From Edaphobacter lichenicola (GTDB lineage: Bacteria > Acidobacteriota > Terriglobia > Terriglobales > Acidobacteriaceae), in the NCBI RefSeq assembly GCF_014201315.1, contig NZ_JACHDY010000002.1, forward strand, positions 868,001 to 932,000: 64,000 nucleotides of DNA. The letters run 5' to 3'. The position numbers and the translations under genes are program-made. This document shows positions 46,045 to 53,372 of the stretch, one piece after another. The notes below the pieces were generated by a model. The model was given only the letters and a program-made list of their open reading frames with translations, ran no database searches and had not been told where the DNA came from. Numbering within the stretch: the stretch's first letter is position 1; the number at the start of each line of letters is the position of its first letter.

Positions 46045-47256
46045 CTATCCCCAGGTATTCCTCGCCCATTGAATCAGCTGGATCATCGCCGGCCCAGCCG
46101 AAGCAACGTTGTTGAGCTCTGTGGTGAAGGGCCAGAAGAAATACTCCTCTTCCTCGGCAACCAGCACGGCGACAATGTAAGGTCCGTCGTCCCAGAACGC
46201 GAACATCGGCCCCCCGGAGTCTCCGTGGTTTGCATCGCCATTCTCGGTCTCCAGTTCGAGCGCGTCTCCGTGATCGTTGCTGTCCTCATCATCATCGTGG
46301 AAGCTGATTCCGCTTTGAGAGGACGGCTGCTCTGCGCCGGCCACGTCGCCTGGGTACCCGACAAGAGTCCAGTAGTTCCCATCGTTCCAGCCCGTGTCAT
46401 AGGACTTCGCTCCAAAGTAGCCCAGACTGTCCCCGAGACGATCCTGCAGACGGAGCACGGCATAATCGAAGGCAGGCGCAGGGTTCGACAGGTTATCGAC
46501 GTAGGTTGAGGCGTCCACGACATAAGATGAGACGTTGGAGCCCAGCGTGGAAACCCCCTCAAAGTAGGCAGGAATGAACTGGATCATGGCAGGGTTCGAG
46601 TTCCACGGCACGCAGTGCGCCGCCGTCAACACGATATCCGGCCCCACCAGCGCCCCCGTGCCAAACTCCGAGGGCACGAAGCTGTACGGATCGGTATAGA
46701 TCAGCAGCTTCCCGATGCACTGCAAAGGGTATCCAGACGGGAAAAACGGCTGCCGCGCATCCTGACCCCAGATGTACAGCGGCGTCACACGATCGCCGTT
46801 CTTGCGCCGCATCGTCGGTCGCGGCATCCGCGTCACCATCTTCGGGTGATAGATCTGGTCGGCCCATTCAGGGCGGAATGGCGGAGGCACAGGCAGAGTC
46901 GGGCTGTTGCGCTTCCCCTCGCCAGGTGGAGGCAGCGGTAGCGTCGGCGCTTCGTTGGCCTCGCCCGGACGCAGAAGATGAAACTTCTCAATGGGCTTCC
47001 CGCGAATGATCTTCACATCGCCCTCAACCTGCCAGGACACCGTCCCGTCCTTCGTGCGGATCTGGCGAATCGCCTTCTCCAGGTTGAACTTGCTTCCTGC
47101 ATCGGGAATCGTGTAGGTGTTGGAACTCTTCAGGGAATGAAGTTCCTTGGGCGATGGCTTGTGTTTGTAAATATTGTCGAGCCGGAGAATTTGATCTGCG
47201 CTCAACGGCGGCTTGGACGTGGTTTGCTTTCGAGCAACTCTGCTCTTTGCGCTCAT
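46045..47256 (-). CDS. Trypsin-like serine protease (S1/V8 type)
   Basis: A 403-residue protein. Residues 1-130 are a basic, proline-rich region; the protease fold begins near 150. The catalytic triad is visible: His in VLTAAHCVPW near 215, Asp in FDYAVLRLQD near 264 and Ser in HGDSGGPMF near 347. The pattern of a glutamyl-endopeptidase-like domain fits best. There is no recognisable signal peptide or membrane segment, which is odd for this family; export by another route or an unusual cytoplasmic role is possible. An acidic stretch (HDDDEDSNDHGD) near 325 may bind metal. Divergent from the YidB-like gene over 232 bases. Confidence 0.87.
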   Translation of the reverse strand: MSAKSRVARKQTTSKPPLSADQILRLDNIYKHKPSPKELHSLKSSNTYTIPDAGSKFNLEKAIRQIRTKDGTVSWQVEGDVKIIRGKPIEKFHLLRPGEANEAPTLPLPPPGEGKRNSPTLPVPPPFRPEWADQIYHPKMVTRMPRPTMRRKNGDRVTPLYIWGQDARQPFFPSGYPLQCIGKLLIYTDPYSFVPSEFGTGALVGPDIVLTAAHCVPWNSNPAMIQFIPAYFEGVSTLGSNVSSYVVDASTYVDNLSNPAPAFDYAVLRLQDRLGDSLGYFGAKSYDTGWNDGNYWTLVGYPGDVAGAEQPSSQSGISFHDDDEDSNDHGDALELETENGDANHGDSGGPMFAFWDDGPYIVAVLVAEEEEYFFWPFTTELNNVASAGPAMIQLIQWARNTWG

Positions 47257-47497
47257 AAACGCCTCCCCTGTCTTCTATGGGGCCCGCGATCGTAAAGCTT
47301 CCCGAATACTGAGACCAAGAACGAGCAAAGTATACGCCTGTCTTCAGCTACCAGCTACCGGCAGGAAAATGGCCTGGTCAACTAAAAAAACCGACCGAAC
47401 TGCACTTTCAATCCCATGACAAATCAATAATAAATATTTTTCTCGAACCGCGGCACTTGTCCTAAATCGGTCATATATTGGGGGCGAGGTGAACAAC

Positions 47498-47905
47498 ATG
47501 GGAATTATGGATATGATTCAATCACTCGCTGGTCAGACCGGAGCCGCAGCCGGCACCGATCAGGCCAAAGTTGCAGGTGGCTTTATTGAAGCGCTCACCC
47601 AGCACCCCGAAGGAATTCAGGGCGTTCTCGACGCCTTCAAGAACAACGGAATGGCCGAGCACGTCAACAATTGGGGCGCAGGTCAGGCCACAACAGCCAC
47701 TCCCGAACAAGTGCAGCAGGGCCTCAGCGGAACCGGCCTCATCGAGTCGACCGCAGCGAAAGCCGGCGTCTCGCCTCAGATCGTCCAGGTAGCCCTCGCC
47801 ACCGTCCTGCCTATGGTCATCCAGCACTTCGCTCCCAACGGGCAGGCTACCCCGACCAGCTCGATGGGCAGCATGGCGCAGAGTCTTCTCAGCAAATTCG
47901 TCTAG
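47498..47905 (+). CDS. YidB-like protein (DUF937)
   Basis: A 135-residue helical protein with the DUF937/YidB pattern: MGIMDMIQSLAG, ALTQHPEGIQGVLDAFKNNGM, NNWGAGQATTATPEQVQQGL, KAGVSPQIVQVALATVLPMVI and a glycine/serine-rich C-terminus. The function is unknown in the family. The frame begins with GTG at 47489, but that GTG lies inside the Shine-Dalgarno GAGGTGA, so ATG at 47498 is preferred. Followed 115 bases later by a BON-LysM gene on the same strand. Confidence 0.88.
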   Translation: MGIMDMIQSLAGQTGAAAGTDQAKVAGGFIEALTQHPEGIQGVLDAFKNNGMAEHVNNWGAGQATTATPEQVQQGLSGTGLIESTAAKAGVSPQIVQVALATVLPMVIQHFAPNGQATPTSSMGSMAQSLLSKFV

Positions 47906-48020
47906 CCCGTCATCTTTTCGAGAGCGGGACTTACTTCGAGCAGGCGCCGGGGCCACAGCGCTCACTCCCAAAACAGCATCACACAACAGTCAGCCAAGCT
48001 GACCAAGGAGAAGCTACGTC

Positions 48021-48413
48021 ATGGCAGATCTCAACGCTTTGAAACAGAAGTACGCCGGTGTCATTGAATCCCTGCAGAAGTTCGCCCCCTACGGAGCCAC
48101 CCTCGACGCAGTCGACCTCGACGGCGAGCAGCTCCACATCAAAGGTACCGTTCCCTCCAGAGTCATCCTCGAGCGCGTCTGGGACAACATCAAAAAAGCC
48201 GACCCCACCTACTCCGACCTCCACCACGAGATCGCCAACACCGGCGGCGACACCCAGGCCTACACCATCAAATCCGGCGACACCCTCGGCGCCATCAGCC
48301 AGCTCTTCTACGCCACCGCCAGCAAATATCCTCAGATCGCCCAGGCCAACAACATCGCCGACCCCAACAAGATCAACGTCGGCACCACCCTTCAACTCCC
48401 CGTCATCACCTAG
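48021..48413 (+). CDS. BON-LysM domain protein (Kbp/YgaU-like)
   Basis: A 130-residue protein with an N-terminal BON-type domain (about 1-70, LHIKGTVPSRVILERVWDNI) and a C-terminal LysM domain (YTIKSGDTLGAISQLFYATASKYPQIAQAN, about 78-128). In E. coli, Kbp of the same layout is a cytoplasmic potassium-binding protein; no signal peptide is seen here either. ATG follows AAGGAGAA. It shares orientation with the YidB-like gene. Confidence 0.9.
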   Translation: MADLNALKQKYAGVIESLQKFAPYGATLDAVDLDGEQLHIKGTVPSRVILERVWDNIKKADPTYSDLHHEIANTGGDTQAYTIKSGDTLGAISQLFYATASKYPQIAQANNIADPNKINVGTTLQLPVIT

Positions 48414-48430
48414 GGCGTTCGCACGCCTTT

Positions 48431-49408
48431 TTAGAGCTTCGCGTGGCCCTCCCGTTGGTCGGAATCATCTTCCTCGCGACCAACGGGAGCGGCCAACCGA
48501 AGGGGTATACCCATCACGAAGTGATCGCCGCGAACCGGGGTCCCCGCAAACAGGTCTTCGTTTACGGGGTGGCCACGCGCAGGGCGCACTTCCGCAGCCA
48601 GCCGCTGAAAGGCCCAAACTGCCAGCACCGTAAATACGATCGCCTGCATCACGTGTATCCAAAACCAATTGTCAGTTCCACCGTCCCGGACCAGTCGTCG
48701 CGCTACGTCATGCGGCCACACCAAGGTAAAAAATGTCAGGTCGCCGATCATGTGAGGCAGAATGGCCGGAAGCGTAGAGTTGGTGAGATACGCCGTCGTG
48801 CCAAACCCAACGCCCACAAGAAAGTACACCAGAAGCTTTGGCCACAAGATGCCATGAGCGAAGTGCGCGAAGGCAAACACGAGGGAGGAGACGGTGACCG
48901 CGACCCAACCGCGAACTTCCCGTTCGAGCGCGACCTGAAAATATCCGCGAAACCCAGCCTCCTCCATGAATGGCGCAACCAGGGACCCCATCAGAATCAT
49001 GAGGGCTACAGTCATGCGGGGATAACTCGACATATCTGGGAGTGCGTTGGGTGGCATCTTGACCAATCGGAACAGCACGATCCAGTATCCAGCCAACGCA
49101 ACCACAGATAGAACACCAGCAGCGAATGACCACAGGTAGGTCCGAGCAGATCTTCTGTTGGCCCGCAAGTAGTGGCGTCGCGCATCGGATGTGCTCCGTG
49201 GCCATCCCTTTCCACCCAGATAGCTCCACATCAGCCACAGCAGAAGGGTCATCACGGGAACGGACCAGGGAACCGCAGGGCTGCTCCGAAGATTGGTGAC
49301 GAGCAGGGCACTCCAGATACCGCCGGCGAGAATGGTGATAGCAAATGCCAATAGACCAAAGCCGATGATGCTTAAAGTGCGAGTAGCAAAAGAACTCTCT
49401 TTCTCCAT
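48431..49408 (-). CDS. CPBP-family intramembrane metalloprotease
   Basis: A 325-residue membrane protein with about eight helices and the CAAX-protease/bacteriocin-processing motifs: the EE pair with the arginine in FMEEAGFRGYFQ near 168, the first His in FAFAHFAHG near 203, and NSTLPAILPHMIGD near 250. Members cleave within or next to the membrane; the substrate is unknown. The last 30 or so residues (from about GDHFVMGIP) are encoded by a copy of a dispersed inverted repeat and differ in character from the rest, so the original C-terminus was probably shorter. Confidence 0.88.
   Translation of the reverse strand: MEKESSFATRTLSIIGFGLLAFAITILAGGIWSALLVTNLRSSPAVPWSVPVMTLLLWLMWSYLGGKGWPRSTSDARRHYLRANRRSARTYLWSFAAGVLSVVALAGYWIVLFRLVKMPPNALPDMSSYPRMTVALMILMGSLVAPFMEEAGFRGYFQVALEREVRGWVAVTVSSLVFAFAHFAHGILWPKLLVYFLVGVGFGTTAYLTNSTLPAILPHMIGDLTFFTLVWPHDVARRLVRDGGTDNWFWIHVMQAIVFTVLAVWAFQRLAAEVRPARGHPVNEDLFAGTPVRGDHFVMGIPLRLAAPVGREEDDSDQREGHAKL
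48433..48535. repeat. Dispersed inverted-repeat element, shorter copy
   Basis: CTCCCGTTGGTCG at 48449-48461 and CGACCAACGGGAG at 48477-48489 form a 13-bp perfect stem around a 15-base loop. Read on the minus strand, GCGATCACTTCGTGA, GGTATACC, the same stem, and GCGAAGC line up with the element at 55502-55587. The outer arms found there are absent here. It forms the end of the CPBP protease gene. Confidence 0.8.
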
Positions 49409-49593
49409 CTCCGCCTCCGCTTGCTGCGCAAAACTACGGCTGCAATTTAATCACTTTGCGCTGAGACGGTCTCCTTCGCACGAACAGGATCAAAGATCCT
49501 GTCAAGCCCCCTCACCACGAAAACCCGCGCCAATCCAGCAGATTCGCGTGGCGTATCAGTTACCCTCCATCCGCTATACTGAATACAGATCGA

Positions 49594-49621
49594 AAAAGCC
49601 CCGGCCAACCCCGGGGCTTTT
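49594..49621. terminator. Bidirectional intrinsic terminator
   Basis: AAAAGCCCCGG and CCGGGGCTTTT form an 11-bp perfect stem with a six-base loop and T/A runs on both sides. On the minus strand it would stop transcripts leaving the GGDEF gene before they reach the CPBP gene. Confidence 0.85.
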
Positions 49622-49654
49622 CCTATGGAGGCTGCTAAAAAAACTGTTTTGCTT

Positions 49655-49749
49655 AAGGGCACGGCTGGTAGCCCAAGGCTTTAGCCTTGGGTCTCCGTGC
49701 CGCAAATGCTTTGGTTGCATTGCGGCTTTAGCCGCTGAGGCCTGCCCTT
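49655..49749. repeat. Compound palindrome with TTTA-loop hairpins
   Basis: The outer arms AAGGGCA (49655-49661) and TGCCCTT (49743-49749) enclose several stems: GCACGG/CCGTGC, CCCAAGGC-TTTA-GCCTTGGG (49672-49691) and GCGGC-TTTA-GCCGC (49722-49735), plus an imperfect GCCGCAAATGC/GCATTGCGGC. The whole lies in the 541-base gap between the GGDEF gene and the CPBP gene. This is the pattern of a REP-like or small non-autonomous element. No gene is supported in the gap. Confidence 0.65.
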
Positions 49750-49925
49750 CGTTTCGGGGGGTACTTTTCATCACCCTCTTTGTTGCTTTCCGATGGAGGA
49801 GGAGAGACATAACCGTAACCCCTTTGTTTGCACGAATCTGCAGGCAAACCCTTTGGAATCTAGTTTTTGCAGCTGGCTATAGCTTGTAAATCATTAAAAA
49901 TAAAGACTTTACGCGCGGGTAATAT

Positions 49926-49940
49926 GGGGGGGGGGATGGG
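49926..49940. repeat. Poly-G tract
   Basis: Ten G residues (49926-49935), AT and five more G, about ten bases beyond the stop codon of the GGDEF gene. Such tracts slip during replication; it is outside coding sequence here. Confidence 0.8.
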
Positions 49941-49949
49941 GGTACCCGG

Positions 49950-51794
49950 CTAACTAGAGATCGTCGAAGCCGCAGCCACCTCAACCCGATTTCTGCCCGC
50001 GGACTTTGCTTGGTAGAGCGCCTGGTCCGCCTCATCCACCAGCACCGTCGAAGCTGAGTCATACCCCAGCGTCTTGGTCGCACAGCCGATACTCACCGTC
50101 ACCACCCCGCTGGGACTGCCCGAGTGCGGCAGGCCAAGCATCTCCACCGTCCGTCGAATCTGTTCGGCCACCAGCTGCGCGCCGCTGCTGTCGGTGTTCG
50201 GCAGTACCGCCACAAACTCCTCGCCCCCATACCGGGCGAACAGGTCCGACGAGCGGTGAATCACCTCCTGCGCCGCCACGGCAACCTGGCGCAGGCAGCT
50301 ATCGCCCATCACATGCCCATAAAGGTCGTTGTAAGGCTTAAAGTGATCGACATCAATCATCAACACCGAAAGCGGAGAGCGATCGCGCATCGCTCTCCGC
50401 CACTCGTTGTCCATCTTCTCCTCGAACCGCCGCCGGTTGGCTACGCCGGTGAGGCCATCAGCCATCGCAAGATTCTCCACCAGCCGGAAGGCACGGTTCA
50501 GCTCCTCCTCAGCCGTCTTGCGAGCAGTCACATCCCGCACCACGTTGACGAAACCAATAGGCTCCCACGTCGTCTCGTCGTGATAGAGCCGCATGCTCGC
50601 CTCCATCCAGACATAGCTTCCATCCTTTCTGGCGCACCGATAGATCAACGCCTCGACCGGCCCCCCCTCACGGCAAGCCCGCATCAAGGCCTCCACCGCA
50701 GCAAGATCGTCCGGATGAACGATCTGAAGGTGAGTGTGACCAACCAGTTCTCCGGGCTCCCACCCCAGCACGGTGGTCACAGCCGGCGAAATATACCGCC
50801 GCGCGCCAGATAAATCGGAGAGAACAATCACATCGTTCGAAGCCTCAGCCAAAAGACGAAACAGCGTCTCGCTGGACTTCAGGTTGACCTGCAGCCTCTC
50901 GCGCTCGGCGATCACAACCTCAACGACATAAAGCACCAGCATCGAGACTGCCACGAAGAACTGCAGCAGCAGATCGCCTGTCATCGAAGAGCCGGAGTGC
51001 ACCAGTGCGATCGGACCCTGTCCCCGAATCGTCAGATATCCGCCGATGATCGACACAATCAACAGCCCAAGCGCAGAGCCTGCCAGGCGCAGACGAGCGC
51101 CAAGCAGCAGCAGCACAGGCAAGAGCAGGAACAGAAGTGGAAACCGCGTCTGCCAGAAGACTCCCAAAGCAGCAACGACCAGCAGCGTCAACAGTCCAGC
51201 AACCTCAAGCCGGGATCGGCCGGGAAACTGCTCCCTCTGCCGGAACGACAGATACAACGGCGTCATCACCGCGATCCCAAGAGCATCCGCCACAAACCAG
51301 TGTCTGGCCGCGGTAAATCTCGGCACCGCATGAAGGTTCGAGATGCTCAACTGAGCCAGCGCCGAGGCGATCGCCGGCGCTAAGACAACACCAAACAGCA
51401 GCAGGCTCATCAACTGCCTGCGTTGGGTAAGGTCTGGATTGGGCGAGATCGTCCGGTACATCAGCGCAGCCGCAATGCCGACCTCCAGCATGTTGCAGCC
51501 GGCAAGATAAACCGAGGTCCACGGTGCAAACGTCAACGCCAGGTTGAGCCCAAGATCGACCGCAAAGCCTACAACCAGATAAGCCGCCCACTGTCGGCGC
51601 CTCGAGCACAAGAGGACCCCCAGCAGCAGACCGTTTGAAGGCCACAGGATCGTGACCCCGCCGTTGTCCCAGCTCCGGATATTCAGCAGCAACGCGGCAT
51701 AGCCCAGGCACACCAGCACCAGCGCGACCGTCGTCAGTCGCCACAGAGACGATCCACGATCCTCTACTGTCTCATTGAGAGAACCAATACCCAT
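49950..51794 (-). CDS. MASE1-PAS-GGDEF diguanylate cyclase
   Basis: Membrane-bound sensor of 614 residues making cyclic di-GMP. The N-terminal MASE1 domain (about 15-305, with ILWPSNGLLLGVLL) spans the membrane some eight times. A PAS/PAC pair follows (about 310-435, RYISPAVTTVLGWEPGELVGHTH), then GGDEF (445-605) with the intact active-site GGEEF in FARYGGEEFVAVLP. An RxxD inhibitory site (RSSD) lies five residues before GGEEF, so product feedback is expected. No EAL domain is present. It is isolated by the bidirectional terminator downstream. Confidence 0.93.
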   Translation of the reverse strand: MGIGSLNETVEDRGSSLWRLTTVALVLVCLGYAALLLNIRSWDNGGVTILWPSNGLLLGVLLCSRRRQWAAYLVVGFAVDLGLNLALTFAPWTSVYLAGCNMLEVGIAAALMYRTISPNPDLTQRRQLMSLLLFGVVLAPAIASALAQLSISNLHAVPRFTAARHWFVADALGIAVMTPLYLSFRQREQFPGRSRLEVAGLLTLLVVAALGVFWQTRFPLLFLLLPVLLLLGARLRLAGSALGLLIVSIIGGYLTIRGQGPIALVHSGSSMTGDLLLQFFVAVSMLVLYVVEVVIAERERLQVNLKSSETLFRLLAEASNDVIVLSDLSGARRYISPAVTTVLGWEPGELVGHTHLQIVHPDDLAAVEALMRACREGGPVEALIYRCARKDGSYVWMEASMRLYHDETTWEPIGFVNVVRDVTARKTAEEELNRAFRLVENLAMADGLTGVANRRRFEEKMDNEWRRAMRDRSPLSVLMIDVDHFKPYNDLYGHVMGDSCLRQVAVAAQEVIHRSSDLFARYGGEEFVAVLPNTDSSGAQLVAEQIRRTVEMLGLPHSGSPSGVVTVSIGCATKTLGYDSASTVLVDEADQALYQAKSAGRNRVEVAAASTISS

Positions 51795-51936
51795 AACCAG
51801 CCCGGAGTTCCCTTATCGGCAGAAGCAGCGTTCCGCTTCATCGCCTGTCATCGGACTCCTAGTATGCTCCTTCCTGAAAGTTCAGCCACCCAACGAACGA
51901 TCTCGAACCATGTTGTTCAACTGAGCGTTCGATGCC

Positions 51937-52947
51937 TCAGTTCGTGTTTGCCGCGGCGGCATCCAGCTCGCCGGCAAAGTAGCTCTCGCGAAAGCGGATT
52001 CGTGCCTCAGGATAATCGGGGATCTTGACCCGTATCCTGTGCATTCCCGACGCAGGCTCGCCGTTCGCCTCGGCATGCGGCTGAAAGCTCAATAAATAGT
52101 AGTTATGGACGTGATTCGAGAGCTGATGCAGACCTTCATCGAAGCCTCGCTGCGTGGTGAAGTTGATATACTCGCCGCCGGAGAGCGCAGCTAGCTCATG
52201 CGCCGCATTCTTCTTCAGGGCGTTCACCGCCATCACCAGAAGACCGATCGGCCCGCTGCCGCCGCCGTACTTCAGATCGCTCATAACCTCCGTCTTTCCT
52301 GGCCCAAACGCCACGGAGTCGACGACGGTATTGGTTCTCCCAAGCGCAGCAACCACCTCGGCCGGCTTGGCTGTGCTGCCGTGGTCGCGGGTCTCGCTGA
52401 TCAGCAGAATTGCGTGGCGATAGTGGTTCTGGCGAGCCTCTAACAGCTTCGTCGCGTAGGCAACGGCGTCGAGCGTTGAGGCTTCGGGATCGTCGCAGGG
52501 CTCGAGCTGCGCAAGCGCGCGGGCCATGGCGTCGACGCTGTTCGAGAACTTGCCGAGCAGCAGCGGCGCGGAGCCGTAGGTGACGATGGCGACCTCGCGC
52601 GGGGCGTCGCCGGCGATGCCATCGATCATGGAGCCGAGGCCGCTTAGCTTGGGGTACTCGTAGCCTGCGGCGCGGCTGCATTGGACGACGACGACGAGCG
52701 ACAGGCCGAGGGAGTCCGTGTCTTGATCGACGTGAACTGCCTGGGGAACTCCATTGTCTTCAACGACAAACTGCTCCGGCTTGAGCTCGTAGATCATCTC
52801 GCCGTGTTTGGTCTGGACGGTGGTTGGGACCAGGACCACATTGGACTGGGCTTTGAGGGTGTAGCTCTGGTTGTCCGTCGGCGGCGCGGTCTGGGCAATG
52901 GCTGGGAGTGCGGCGCAGAGCAGGAGGACGGGGTGGAGAGTCCGCAT
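51937..52947 (-). CDS. Secreted VWFA-related domain protein
   Basis: A 336-residue protein of the VWFA-related type common in Acidobacteriota. A signal peptide (MRTLHPVLLLCAALPAIAQT) precedes a conserved leader (VPTTVQTKHGEMIYELKPEQFVVEDNG) and a von Willebrand A fold (about 85-280). The metal site is altered: where DxSxS is expected, the text reads VVVVQCSRAAG, so the first Asp is a Gln. The last part (MHRIRVKIPDYPEARIRFRESYFAGE) is the usual end domain. It probably mediates protein contacts outside the cytoplasm without a working metal site. Stands alone, divergent from the prolyl oligopeptidase across 425 bases. Confidence 0.87.
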   Translation of the reverse strand: MRTLHPVLLLCAALPAIAQTAPPTDNQSYTLKAQSNVVLVPTTVQTKHGEMIYELKPEQFVVEDNGVPQAVHVDQDTDSLGLSLVVVVQCSRAAGYEYPKLSGLGSMIDGIAGDAPREVAIVTYGSAPLLLGKFSNSVDAMARALAQLEPCDDPEASTLDAVAYATKLLEARQNHYRHAILLISETRDHGSTAKPAEVVAALGRTNTVVDSVAFGPGKTEVMSDLKYGGGSGPIGLLVMAVNALKKNAAHELAALSGGEYINFTTQRGFDEGLHQLSNHVHNYYLLSFQPHAEANGEPASGMHRIRVKIPDYPEARIRFRESYFAGELDAAAANTN

Positions 52948-53159
52948 AGCTCAAGTCTAAACGGAGTGAATTTCGGTTTTGATTACAAAAAAAATGGTTT
53001 GGGGCAAAGAGGTGGTTTTTGCTGGGGGTTTTGCATTTTTGTGGTGTTTTGCGATGGTTAAATCGTGGTGTGATCGTGGTGGATTGCATGGCTGACGTGG
53101 TGTTTTAGCCGTCACTTTTTCGGAGTCGAACGATGCGCCACGTTTCTCAACTTTATTTT

Positions 53160-53209
53160 CGTGTCCGGATTTTCGCGTCCGGATTTTGGCCTCTGGATTT
53201 CACGTCCGG
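53160..53209. repeat. Tandem GTCCGGATTTT repeats in a divergent intergenic region
   Basis: About 14-bp units (CGTGTCCGGATTTT, CGCGTCCGGATTTT, GGCCTCTGGATTTC, then ACGTCCGG) repeat head to tail. They lie in the 425-base space between the VWFA gene and the prolyl oligopeptidase gene, which otherwise holds T/G-rich sequence, and a second small repeat (GTTGAACCGA-type, 53340-53368) just before the oligopeptidase start. No gene is supported in the space. Confidence 0.65.
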
Positions 53210-53372
53210 GAAAGAGGTCTTTCCCATTTGCGTCCACCCGATAGGAATCTGTACTGTCTCGCGGCGACTTACTTCAGGATTACTCATCTAAGTTATAGTC
53301 CGAGGGTGGCTGTCTGACCTACCTCCCCCCGGAACCAAGATTGAACCGAGAGTTGAACCGAAAGTTGACCTG

